Source: Olsenella_K absiana (GTDB lineage Bacteria; Actinomycetota; Coriobacteriia; Coriobacteriales; Atopobiaceae). From it: a stretch of 64,000 nucleotides of DNA. Location: positions 4,365-68,364 of the forward strand of contig NZ_JAZGJQ010000012.1 of NCBI RefSeq assembly GCF_036408855.1. The letters run 5' to 3'. This document shows, piece by piece, positions 25,188-33,360 of the stretch. A program made the position numbers and the translations under genes. Position 1 is the first letter of the stretch, and each line of letters starts with the position of its first letter. The notes below the pieces were generated by a model. That model was not told the origin of the DNA. It saw nothing but the letters and a program-made list of their open reading frames with translations, and did no database searches.

Positions 25188-25895
25188 TCACTCGTCGCGC
25201 ACGATGTAGCCCGCGCCCCGCACCGTCTGGATGACGGCAGGGTGCCCCGGGTCCTTCTCGACCTTCTCGCGCAGGCGGTTGACGTGGACGGTCACCGTCG
25301 CCGAGTCGCCGACGGCGTCGAGCCCCCAGACCCGCTCGTACAGGGCGTCGCGCGAGAAGACCGTGCCCTTGTGCGAGAGCAGGAAGACGAGAAGCCCGTA
25401 CTCTCGGTTGGTGAGCTCGACCAGCCTGCCGCGAGCCCACACCTCGTGGCTGCTGGTGTCGACGACGAGGCCGTCAGCGCCGAGGAGCCGCCGCGCCTCC
25501 CTGTCTGCCGTGCCGGCACCGTCGCGCCCGTGGCGCTCGGCCGTGGCGATCGCGGCCTTGACCTTGGCCACGAGCACCGAGGGCGAGAAGGGCTTGGTCA
25601 CGTAGTCGTCCGCGCCGAGCCCCAGGCCGCGGATCTGGTCGATGTCCTCGGAGCGCGCGGTCACGAGCAGCACCGGCACCGCGCTGCGCTCCCGCAGGCG
25701 GCGCAGCACATCGAAGCCGCTCATGCCCGGCAGCATTACGTCGAGGAGAACGGCCGCGAAGCCGCCGGCGAGCGCGCGGGCGAGGCCGTCGTCGCCACTC
25801 GTCGCGATCTGGGTCTCGAAGCCGGAGACCTCGAGGTAGTCCCGCTCCAGGAGGGCGATGTCCTCGTCGTCCTCCACTATCAGGATGCGTTGCAT
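25188..25895 (-). CDS. OmpR/PhoB family response regulator
   Basis: A 235-residue regulator. The receiver domain has the acidic pair Asp9-Asp10, phospho-acceptor Asp52 (LLDVMLPGMSG), and Lys101 in YVTKPFSP. The C-terminal winged helix (about 140-232) contains LTNREYGLLVFL and the recognition part DSATVTVHVNRLREKVE ending VRGAGYIV. The sensor kinase gene lies 4 bases upstream, so the two are co-transcribed. ATG 25895 follows GGGGAG. The targets cannot be told from sequence. Confidence 0.9.
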   Translation of the reverse strand: MQRILIVEDDEDIALLERDYLEVSGFETQIATSGDDGLARALAGGFAAVLLDVMLPGMSGFDVLRRLRERSAVPVLLVTARSEDIDQIRGLGLGADDYVTKPFSPSVLVAKVKAAIATAERHGRDGAGTADREARRLLGADGLVVDTSSHEVWARGRLVELTNREYGLLVFLLSHKGTVFSRDALYERVWGLDAVGDSATVTVHVNRLREKVEKDPGHPAVIQTVRGAGYIVRDE

Positions 25896-25899
25896 CGGA

Positions 25900-27396
25900 T
25901 CACTCCCCTGCCGTGTCGTCCTCCCGAGCCAGCGAGGTCGCGGGGAAGTGCAGGAGGATGGCAAGCCCGCCCGAGGGGGACTCGGCCGCCTCCGCCGTCC
26001 CGCCCATCCGCCGCATCGCGCGCGCCACGATCGCAAGCCCGAGCCCGGAGCCCGAGCCGGTGTGCTGGCGTGCGGGGTCGCTCCGGTAGAAGACGTCGAA
26101 CAGGCGCGCTCGCTCCTCCGCCGGGACCCCCGCCCCATCGTCGCACAGCGAGACCGTGGCGACGCCGTCCTTCTCGCCCACCGAGACGCTGAGGGTGCCG
26201 CCGGCCGCGTACTTGGCGGCGTTGGACACGACGTTGGCGATGCAGCGCTGGAGAAGGGCGCGGTCGACCCGGCATCCGACGGCGGGGGCGGCTCCGCTGG
26301 CGGCGGGGGCGGCGGGCGTCTCCACGATCCGGATCGCAGGCTCGTCGTAGCTCGGTGACAGGTCCTCGATGATCTGGTGCACGGTGGTCGCAAGGTCGGT
26401 CGTGGCGAGGTCGCAGGGATAGTCGTCCAGGTCGAGCTTGGAGAACAGGAAGAGGTCCTCCACCAGGCGCGACAGCTCCTGGGTCTTGCGGCGGATGGTC
26501 CTGAGGTAGCGGTCGCGCTGCTCGGGCGTTGATGCGACCCCGTCGAGCAGGCCCTCCACGTAGCCCTGGATCGAGGTGAGCGGCGAGCGCAGGTCGTGGC
26601 TGACGCCCGCGACGAGCTCGCGCCGGCGCCGCTCGTCGGCGACGCCGCTCCTCTCGGCCTCCTCGAGGCGCTCGGCCATCTCGTCGAAGTCGTCGCAGAT
26701 GGGGGCGAACTCGTCCTGGCCCGGGTAGTCGATCCGGTACGCGAGGTCGCCGTCGGCGACGCGGTCGACGCCGTCGGCGAGCAGCGACAGCCCGTCGGTC
26801 AGTCGGTCGTAGACGAGGCGGCGGCCCAGCCGGTCCATCGCGAGCGTGGAGACTACGGCTGCCACGAGGATGACCAAGGCGGACATGAGGGCGGCGGTCT
26901 TGATCGCGTCTCCCCTGGCCTCGGTGTAGCTACCGAAGAGCGCGACGTGGTAGGCGCCCTCGGCGTGCAGGTAGAGGCTCGTCCCGGCGGCGGACACGAG
27001 CGCGCCGTTCTTGTCGTCCAGGGGTCGCGTCGCGGCGAGAAGGGCCTGCTCCTGGCTGGGCTCACCCGAGCCGAAGACGACGTCGCCCGCCTGGTCGTAC
27101 ACCTTGAGGGTCATGCCGCTGCCCTCGACCTGCTGGGCGAGCACCGAGAGGGCGGAGTCGCGCGCAGGCTCGTCCGAGCTTGCCGCCAGGATGCCGCCAG
27201 CGGACTCGGAGACGACGCGGCCGAGGGTGGTCATGTCCTCGGCGTCGGATATCCCCAGGTCGAGGCCACCGTGCACCTGCGCGAGGAAGACGCCTACGCA
27301 GGCGAGGCCCACCAGGACGCAGACCACGAGGGGCACGACCAGCGTGAGGACGTTGGAGAGGCGGAGGCGCTGCCGGATGGTGGTGAGTCGCGGCAT
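25900..27396 (-). CDS. sensor histidine kinase
   Basis: A 498-residue membrane kinase paired with the response regulator downstream. Membrane spans at about 17-39 and 168-187 flank an outer sensor domain of about 125 residues; a HAMP domain (188-245) follows. His267 in GVSHDLRSPLTS is the phosphorylated residue. The ATPase domain has the N box NVVSNAAKYA (near 390), DDGAGVP and GSGSGLGLAIV. ATG 27396 is chosen over 27441 because AAAGGAG lies 8 bases upstream. The signal is unknown. Confidence 0.9.
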   Translation of the reverse strand: MPRLTTIRQRLRLSNVLTLVVPLVVCVLVGLACVGVFLAQVHGGLDLGISDAEDMTTLGRVVSESAGGILAASSDEPARDSALSVLAQQVEGSGMTLKVYDQAGDVVFGSGEPSQEQALLAATRPLDDKNGALVSAAGTSLYLHAEGAYHVALFGSYTEARGDAIKTAALMSALVILVAAVVSTLAMDRLGRRLVYDRLTDGLSLLADGVDRVADGDLAYRIDYPGQDEFAPICDDFDEMAERLEEAERSGVADERRRRELVAGVSHDLRSPLTSIQGYVEGLLDGVASTPEQRDRYLRTIRRKTQELSRLVEDLFLFSKLDLDDYPCDLATTDLATTVHQIIEDLSPSYDEPAIRIVETPAAPAASGAAPAVGCRVDRALLQRCIANVVSNAAKYAAGGTLSVSVGEKDGVATVSLCDDGAGVPAEERARLFDVFYRSDPARQHTGSGSGLGLAIVARAMRRMGGTAEAAESPSGGLAILLHFPATSLAREDDTAGE

Positions 27397-27524
27397 CACG
27401 AGCTCCTTTCGCGCGGGGTCGGTCACGCGACGCGGCGGCACCGACGGCCCTGCGTGGGGCCGCTGGCGCCGCTGGCGCCGTGCTGGAGAAGTGACGCTCG
27501 CACGAGCCTAGCACGAACGTGCTG

Positions 27525-28661
27525 CTAGGCGGACTCCCGAGCGAACCAGCCCTTCGTCCGGTTGGCGATCCTGACGAGGGTCAGCATCACGGGAACCTCC
27601 GTGAGCACGCCCACCGTGGTGGCAAGCGCCGCCGGACTCGTCGTGCCGAAGAGCGCGATCGCGACGGCGACCGCGAGCTCGAAGAAGTTGGAGGCGCCGA
27701 TCATGCCCGCGGGCGCGGCGACGTCGAAGGGAAGCCGCACCAGCCTCGCCGCGCCATAGGCGACGAAGAAGATCAGGAAGGTCTGGATGACGAGGGGCAC
27801 CGCGATGAGCACGATGTGCAGCGGGTTGTCCAGGATGACCTCCGCCTGCGAGCTGAAGATGATCACCAGCGTGGCGAGAAGGCCGACCGTGGTGGCGTTG
27901 TCGAACTTGTGCACGAAGACCTCGTCCAGGTAGGCCGCGCCCTTGGAGCGGGTGACGCCCACGCGGGTGAGCACGCCGCCCACGAGCGGGATCACCACGA
28001 AGAGGAAGATGCTCACGAAGAGCGTCGCGTAGGGCACGGCCACGTTGGAGACGCCGAGCAGGAACTTCACGATCGGCACGAAGAGCACGAGGATGATCAG
28101 GTCGTTGGTGGCGACCTGGACCACGGTGTAGGCGGGGTTGCCGTGCGTCAGCGAGCTCCAGACGAAGACCATCGCCGTGCAGGGAGCCGCGCCCAGCAGC
28201 ACCGCTCCGGCGAGGTACTGGGTCGCCAGATCAGGCGAGATCAGGCGCCCGAACACCACGAAGAGGAAGAGGTAGGCGATGGCGTACATGGTGAACGGCT
28301 TTATCGCCCAGTTGGTGACCCAGGTGACGACGAGCCCGCGCGGGTTCTTGCCCACGTTCCTGATGCTCTGGAAGTCGACCTTGATCATCATCGGGTAGAT
28401 CATGACCCAGATGAGAACCGCGATGGGGATGGAGATCCCCGCCACCTGCAGCCTGCCGAGGAACTCCGGCACCGCAGGGACGAAGTGCCCCAGGAGCACC
28501 CCCGCCACCATGCAGAGGAGCACCCATACGGTCAGGTAGCGCTGGAAGAAGCTGATCGCGCCGCCTTCGGTCGCGCCCCTGCGGACCGCGCCCTCGTCGA
28601 GCACGCCCTTGTCGCCCACGCCCTTGTCGCCCACGCCCTTGTCGCCCACGCCGCACCACAT
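27525..28661 (-). CDS. ACR3 family arsenite efflux transporter
   Basis: A 378-residue, ten-span transporter of the BASS superfamily. The conserved Cys of ACR3 lies in GAAPCTAMVFVWSSL, and IGASNFFELAVAVAIALFG is the second crossover segment. It exports arsenite using the proton gradient. No arsR or arsC is adjacent. The N-terminus is VGDKG repeated three times, from a 15-bp tandem repeat in which every unit has an AAGGG and an in-frame GTG; the true start may be ATG 28661 or any of these GTGs. Confidence 0.85.
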   Translation of the reverse strand: MWCGVGDKGVGDKGVGDKGVLDEGAVRRGATEGGAISFFQRYLTVWVLLCMVAGVLLGHFVPAVPEFLGRLQVAGISIPIAVLIWVMIYPMMIKVDFQSIRNVGKNPRGLVVTWVTNWAIKPFTMYAIAYLFLFVVFGRLISPDLATQYLAGAVLLGAAPCTAMVFVWSSLTHGNPAYTVVQVATNDLIILVLFVPIVKFLLGVSNVAVPYATLFVSIFLFVVIPLVGGVLTRVGVTRSKGAAYLDEVFVHKFDNATTVGLLATLVIIFSSQAEVILDNPLHIVLIAVPLVIQTFLIFFVAYGAARLVRLPFDVAAPAGMIGASNFFELAVAVAIALFGTTSPAALATTVGVLTEVPVMLTLVRIANRTKGWFARESA

Positions 28662-28956
28662 CCCTTCGACGACGTCGCAGCCAGCCCCGTGCCAGCCTCG
28701 CGTCGCACCCTGATGGAACCTGACGCAGCAGAATCTATCCGTTATATCGATACTTGTCAAATTGTAATTATGTCGATTGGTTGTCGACGTCGCACGAGAG
28801 GTTGACCAGCCTTGTCGGCGCTTGTCGGCGCGGCGCAGGGATTGGCCAGACCTCCTTCGGCAATCGAGGTCTCGACGACGCCCAAGGCGACCTCTGCGCC
28901 AAGACGACGGCGGCCCCCTTGTGAAGACGGTCACGCGCTCGGAGATGACGAGGCGC

Positions 28957-29212
28957 TGAGAGGCCGTATGAGCCCTCTGGATTCGCGCCATGACATCTAG
29001 CCCATGACACAGAGCGGCTCATAGTGTGTAGGCGCATGAGCAAATCGCTTTTTGCGAACAAAATCTTCGATTTTTGTTCGCAAAACGAATTATGATCACT
29101 AGTCATAAAATCTTTTCTCGACAAAATTGGCCGATTTTGTCGAGAAAAAGCGATTTGCTCGTACACCCGGGAGCACAAGGGCTCTAGAGAATCAGCTTTG
29201 GACGGCCTCTCA
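28957..29212. repeat. MITE-like element with nested AT-rich hairpins
   Basis: The outer ends are TGAGAGGCCGT and ACGGCCTCTCA. Inside, GAGCAAATCGCTTTTT (29038-29053) pairs exactly with 29145-29160. Within that, two further hairpins (29050-29085 with arm TTTTGCGAACAAAA, and 29113-29148 with arm TTTTCTCGACAAAAT) stand side by side with a small TATGA/TCATA stem between. The 123-bp core is much more AT-rich than its surroundings. No ORF. Confidence 0.65.
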
Positions 29213-29301
29213 CGGTCCGCCGAATGCACGGTCCGCTGACTGCAAGAGCCACGCCGTACGAGCCACGAAAGATAGCAAATAAGGGGCAGGAACAGATATG
29301 A

Positions 29302-29332
29302 GCGCGGGCGCCCAAGGACTGGGCGCCCGCGC
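29302..29332. terminator. terminator hairpin beyond the adhesin gene
   Basis: GCGCGGGCGCCCA, loop of 5, TGGGCGCCCGCGC: a perfect 13-bp stem. On the minus strand TCATATCTGTT follows. It would stop read-through from the adhesin gene ending at 29486. Confidence 0.7.
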
Positions 29333-29485
29333 GGCAATGCTCACAACCCCGCGCATTAGCTGAGGCGACCGGGGGGGGCGAAAGCTCGGCCGCCAACGGA
29401 CTCGCGGACAGCAGACCCGCAGCCAGCGGACTCGCTAGTCTAGGCCACCCCGCTGGCGGCCGGCCGCGCGGCCGGCCGCACGTCC

Positions 29486-31588
29486 TTATCCAAGCTTGCG
29501 CCGGACGACGAGGCACGTCCCCGCAGTCACGAACCCGAGCGCAGCAAGGGCGAGGGCGGCCGAGCGGGACGTCGGGTCACTCGTGTCGGGCAGGCCGCCG
29601 GGCTGGGCAGGCGTCGCCTTCGTCCGGGTCGGGGCACCGGAGCCTCCGCCAGGGTTGCCGCCGCCGGGCTCGCCAGGGTTGCCGCCGCCGGGCTCGTCAG
29701 GGTTACCGCCACCGGGCTCGCCAGGGTTGCCGCCCTCTGGCTCGACCTTGTTCGTGACCGTGAAGCCGGAGGCCTGGTCGCCCGTCACGACGGGTGCGAG
29801 GTAGCCCGCGGCCTGGTCCTCCTCCACGCGGTAGGTGATCTTGCGTCCGGCGGGCGTCTTGGTGGGCAGGTTCTCGAAGACGTATCCCCAGCTGCCGTCC
29901 TCGCGCACGTCCGCCGCGACCACGCCGGCGCTCGCGTCCGCCTCGGTGCCGATGCGCACCGTCGCGAGCGGCTCCGCCGCGTCGTCGGCGTAGAGCCGGA
30001 GCGTGACGTAGGCCGGGCGCGCATCGGACTTCCCGGCGTCGTCCCAGACCTTCGTGACGGACACGTCCTTGCCCGCGCTGCCGATGCTCAACGTTCCGTT
30101 GTTGGCGATGGCGCCGCCGACCTCTGCGCTGTTTCCGGTCAAGACCACATCGTAGGCGGAGGGGTCGGTCACGCCGCCCTCGTTTCCGCTCCTGAGCGCG
30201 ATGCGGTCGCCGCCGTCCGGCTGCAGGGTCACCTCGGAGTCGAGGTACGCGGAGACGTCGCTCGCGGCGCCCATGACCTTCTCCCATGCGCTGTCCGTGC
30301 CGTCAGCCGCGCGCGAGCTGATGCGGAAGCTCGGCGCGGCGCCGTAGAGCTCGCTTCCCCAGAACGGCTGCGAGTCCCCGTCGATGGCGATGTCGCTCGC
30401 GGTGTTGCCGAAGATCTTGTATCCCTCGTCGACGTCGAGGCTGAGCTCGCTCGTGGGGCAGCTGTAGATTCCTCCCCCGGCGAGGTAGCCTTCGGGGTCG
30501 CCGTCGCTCTCCGAGGAGGCGCTGTTGCCGGTGATGAGGGTCGAGCCCATCGTGAGCGTGCCCCTCCCCCTGCTGGTGTCTACGTTGCCGGCCACGTAGA
30601 TGGCACCGCCGAGCATGGCATTGTTGTTCCTGAAGGTGGCGCTCCTGATGTCGGCGCTCGTGCCGACGTTCAGGCAGATGGCGCCGCCCCCGTCCTTGGA
30701 GGCGTTGTCCGCAAACGTCACGGCGCCAGCCCTGCCCGTGACGTTCAGGGTCTGGTGCGCGGACTCGCCCTGCGCGCCGGTGCCGCCGCTCAGCATGATG
30801 GCACCACCCATGCTGCCGCCCCGGTTGCCCTCGAAGGTCCCGGCGTCCACGTTCACGGTGGACTCGTAGGAGGCGGCGATGGCCCCTCCGAAGATGGCGA
30901 CGTTGTTTCTGAAGGTGGCGCCCTCGACGTCGAGCGTCGCACCGTCGCCGTTCAGGACCACCGCGCTGTTGCCATTGTTCTCGAGGACGCAGGAGCCACC
31001 CAGGGTTACCGTGGAGCGCGCGCCCTGGACGATGATGAAGCCGCCGCTCGAGCCCGGCTCGTACGTGGCCGCGTCACCCACCACCCCTCCGTCGATCGTG
31101 ACGTCGTCGAAGGAGACGGTCGCACCGTCGGCCACCCAGAACATGTTGAACTGCTTGTTGCCATCCGCCCTCGTGATGGTCAGCTGGCGAGGGGGATCGA
31201 CCTCCGTGCTCTCCAGGGTCACGGTCCCGGTGAGCGCGACCCTGTCGACGCCCGTGTTCTCGCGCAGCAGCTCGCTCACCCTGTCCCAGGTCCTGACCGG
31301 TGCCGAGGAGTCCAGTCCGGGGTTGGCGTCGTCGCCTGCGTCGCTCCAGTAGATGACGTCGCCGCCGGTCGGCTTGGCTGCCGTGGCGGACCCGGTAGTC
31401 GTGGAGGGCTCCGCGAGGGCGGGCGCGGCGGGCGAGAGGATCGCGGCGGTCGCGAGGATCACTGCCACGAGCAGGACCACAGCTACCGCGAGGACCCCGG
31501 GGCGCGGGCGGGGCGGACGCACGGACGGCGGGCACGCCGGCGTCGGACGCACAGTCCGCGAGCGCCGCCTTTCGGCTCTTTCTTGCAT
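29486..31588 (-). CDS. cell-wall-anchored beta-helix adhesin
   Basis: A 700-residue surface protein. A long signal peptide is cleaved near residue 59 (APALA-E). Residues of about 100-480 form short repeats ending in GGAI or GGGAI and FRNN, the sign of a right-handed beta helix. A Cna-B type domain follows (VSVTKVWDDAG, about 510-620), then a GNPGEPGG-type stalk and the sorting signal LPDTSD, a hydrophobic span and the basic tail RRKLG. A sortase would attach it to the wall. AAGGAG precedes the ATG. No sortase gene is in the window. Confidence 0.8.
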   Translation of the reverse strand: MQERAERRRSRTVRPTPACPPSVRPPRPRPGVLAVAVVLLVAVILATAAILSPAAPALAEPSTTTGSATAAKPTGGDVIYWSDAGDDANPGLDSSAPVRTWDRVSELLRENTGVDRVALTGTVTLESTEVDPPRQLTITRADGNKQFNMFWVADGATVSFDDVTIDGGVVGDAATYEPGSSGGFIIVQGARSTVTLGGSCVLENNGNSAVVLNGDGATLDVEGATFRNNVAIFGGAIAASYESTVNVDAGTFEGNRGGSMGGAIMLSGGTGAQGESAHQTLNVTGRAGAVTFADNASKDGGGAICLNVGTSADIRSATFRNNNAMLGGAIYVAGNVDTSRGRGTLTMGSTLITGNSASSESDGDPEGYLAGGGIYSCPTSELSLDVDEGYKIFGNTASDIAIDGDSQPFWGSELYGAAPSFRISSRAADGTDSAWEKVMGAASDVSAYLDSEVTLQPDGGDRIALRSGNEGGVTDPSAYDVVLTGNSAEVGGAIANNGTLSIGSAGKDVSVTKVWDDAGKSDARPAYVTLRLYADDAAEPLATVRIGTEADASAGVVAADVREDGSWGYVFENLPTKTPAGRKITYRVEEDQAAGYLAPVVTGDQASGFTVTNKVEPEGGNPGEPGGGNPDEPGGGNPGEPGGGNPGGGSGAPTRTKATPAQPGGLPDTSDPTSRSAALALAALGFVTAGTCLVVRRKLG

Positions 31589-31701
31589 GTTCTTCTCCTT
31601 GTCCGTAGGTGTCGCGGGCCAGGTGCGACCTGGCCGGGCGCGGTTGTCACTCGAACCGGACGCAGCCGAGCCGGCAAGCGATGAACGCCACGACAGCGCA
31701 A

Positions 31702-31733
31702 CCCCCGCACAGGTCGAGTACCCTGTGCGGGGG
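31702..31733 (-). terminator. terminator after the DUF1893 gene
   Basis: CCCCCGCACAG and CTGTGCGGGGG form a perfect 11-bp stem. On the minus strand it lies downstream of the gene ending at 31861; an AT-rich, promoter-like stretch (31745-31795) lies between the two. Confidence 0.65.
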
Positions 31734-31860
31734 ATTGCCCAAGATATGTGTCATTCAGTATAGTTATAACTTTATAATTATTCTGCTAAAGCCGCTCATC
31801 CTCCGCCAACGGTAGCGCCGGCGTGCGCTTGCGGAGGAGACAGGCTCCACACCCGCCTAC

Positions 31861-32400
31861 CTAGGCGGCTCCACCGGCCGACGCCGTGCCGCTGGCAGGT
31901 GTCCCGCCGGCGGCAGCCCGCGCCGCGGCGAGCTCCCGGAGTCGAGCCCGAATCGCGGCCAGGCCCTCCTCGGGGTCGGACACGTCCGTGACGGAGGCGT
32001 CGATCGGGCACTGGCCGGTCTTCGACGCGTTCAGGATCCGGTCGACCTCGACCTCGCACGCAGCCCCGATCCCGTGCGCCTCGAGCACGGTCCTGGCGGC
32101 GGAGCTCATCACCGGGGCGGACACCGCCCGCGGCCGGAGGAGGCAGTACAGCAGGGCGGGCGCCTTGCCCACGACCTTGTCCGCCACGGAGAAGCCCTCG
32201 AGGCTCGTGCCCGCGGAGACCCACCAGAGCAGGGGGCGCACCCCCCGCTCCTCGCTCGCGAGCACGTCGTCGCCCCTGACGGCTACGACGGTGCGCCCGT
32301 CTGCGTCGAGCAGCTCGCGGGCGCGCGCGAGGTCGTCGGCCGGACCGGCGGCCGCACGGGCCACCGAGCCGCCCACCGCGCCGCCCTGCCGCGCGGCCAT
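31861..32400 (-). CDS. DUF1893 domain protein
   Basis: A 179-residue protein with the DUF1893 pattern: DLARARELLDADGRTVVAVR at the start, then VADKVVGKAPALLYCL and VMSSAARTVLEAHGI. The fold is related to cytidine deaminases, but the biological role of the family is unknown. The ATG is one base after the stop of the ECF S component gene, so both are made from one transcript. This pairing suggests a link to the imported vitamin or to its metabolism. The ends are Ala/Gly-rich low complexity. Confidence 0.75.
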   Translation of the reverse strand: MAARQGGAVGGSVARAAAGPADDLARARELLDADGRTVVAVRGDDVLASEERGVRPLLWWVSAGTSLEGFSVADKVVGKAPALLYCLLRPRAVSAPVMSSAARTVLEAHGIGAACEVEVDRILNASKTGQCPIDASVTDVSDPEEGLAAIRARLRELAAARAAAGGTPASGTASAGGAA

Positions 32401-32401
32401 G

Positions 32402-33004
32402 CTAGCGCCCGCTGCGCGCGGACTCGGCGCGCGTGACGGCGGCCATCAGCGCAGGCAGCGCGACCCACTGGATCGCGTAGCCGGGCAGCGCGACCCTCGC
32501 CACGTTGGCAACCGTACCGAGAAGGACCTGGGCGTCGAAGCCGGTCGCCACAGCGGCGAACAGGCCCGCTGCGACGGCGTAGGCGGCAAGGCCGGCGAGC
32601 TGGGCGACGAGGACCTTCGCGACCCACAGCAGCCTCCTGGTGGAGAGGGCGCCGCAGACGAGGCCAAGGACCGCGACCTCCGGGACCATCGCGAAGAGGG
32701 GCATCGGCGCGACGGGCATTCCGGTGAGCAGCGAGCTCAGGACCGGCGCCACGACGCCGGCGACGAGGCCGGCAGCCGGACCGGCGAGCAGGCCCACGGC
32801 CATCACGGGGAGGAACATCGGCAGCAGGACCTGACCGACAGCCGGGCCGAGGCCGACGGCGGCGCCGAACACGTGCGCGACCTGCGGCAGCGCGACCGCA
32901 GCCGCGACCGCGACGCCGGTCGCGAGCGCGCGCGCCGAGGGGGCGCTGATGACGGTAGTGGAGAGGGCTGCCTCCCCGGAGAGTGCGTTCGTTGCGATGT
33001 GCAT
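32402..33004 (-). CDS. ECF transporter S component (vitamin-type substrate binder)
   Basis: A 200-residue membrane protein with six predicted spans. The stretch VFGAAVGLGPAVGQVLLPMF followed by PVMAVGLLAGPAAGLVAGVVAP is typical of substrate-binding subunits of energy-coupling factor transporters, which pair with shared EcfT/A/A' units encoded elsewhere. The substrate is not clear from sequence. GGAGGAGG stands before ATG 33004. The leader has a strong hairpin at 33076-33098, and the DUF1893 gene follows directly. Confidence 0.75.
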   Translation of the reverse strand: MHIATNALSGEAALSTTVISAPSARALATGVAVAAAVALPQVAHVFGAAVGLGPAVGQVLLPMFLPVMAVGLLAGPAAGLVAGVVAPVLSSLLTGMPVAPMPLFAMVPEVAVLGLVCGALSTRRLLWVAKVLVAQLAGLAAYAVAAGLFAAVATGFDAQVLLGTVANVARVALPGYAIQWVALPALMAAVTRAESARSGR

Positions 33005-33360
33005 GCTTTCCTCCTCCTTGATACCCCGCGCCGGCAGGCGCGAGGGAGCTTCGGTCTCCCCATTCATAGCATGGAGGCCGCCGGATAATCCGGCGGCCGG
33101 TCCCATGTTTACACTTTGTACCACAGAGGTGGGCGCCACAAGCCATCGCGCCCTGCACGCCTCCGCTCTCACCGTGCCCTCCAGCCGTGTGTACTTATCC
33201 ATCATCGATGCATAAACAAACCTGTCTGCACATAAACAGTGGTAAGGTATTGACGAACGAGACCACAGAGAGTAAGGCCATGGAAGCCACCTGTCCCTCG
33301 GCCAGGGCGTTACCCCTGCATCGGGCGGATGACAGGCGGTAGGCTCCACCGGGAAGCGTC
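33005..33360. promoter_or_regulatory. divergent control region: ECF S leader and XrtG operon promoter
   Basis: This 356-base gap serves both the ECF S gene (minus) and the exosortase operon (plus). Toward the left gene, GGCCGCCGGA and TCCGGCGGCC form a 10-bp stem with loop of 3 at 33076-33098, about 70 bases before the start; no known riboswitch class is matched by eye. Toward the right, ATTGACG at about 33249 could be a -35 box, and CATAAACA occurs twice (about 33210 and 33231). Confidence 0.4.

Larger units (their letters stand above)
28662..29485. other. Intergenic region, 824 bases, with repeats and hairpins
   Basis: It contains the ACR3 promoter zone (AT-rich at about 28720-28780), the nested inverted-repeat element at 28957-29212, a terminator at 29302-29332, and a GGCCGGCC-type palindrome at about 29455-29480 directly after the adhesin gene. 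Open frames over this stretch show no protein-like composition. Confidence 0.5.

Noticed and set aside
27519..28805. A 428-codon open frame opposite ACR3
   Set aside because: It mirrors the ACR3 gene on the other strand; only the ACR3 frame has conserved motifs and a membrane pattern.
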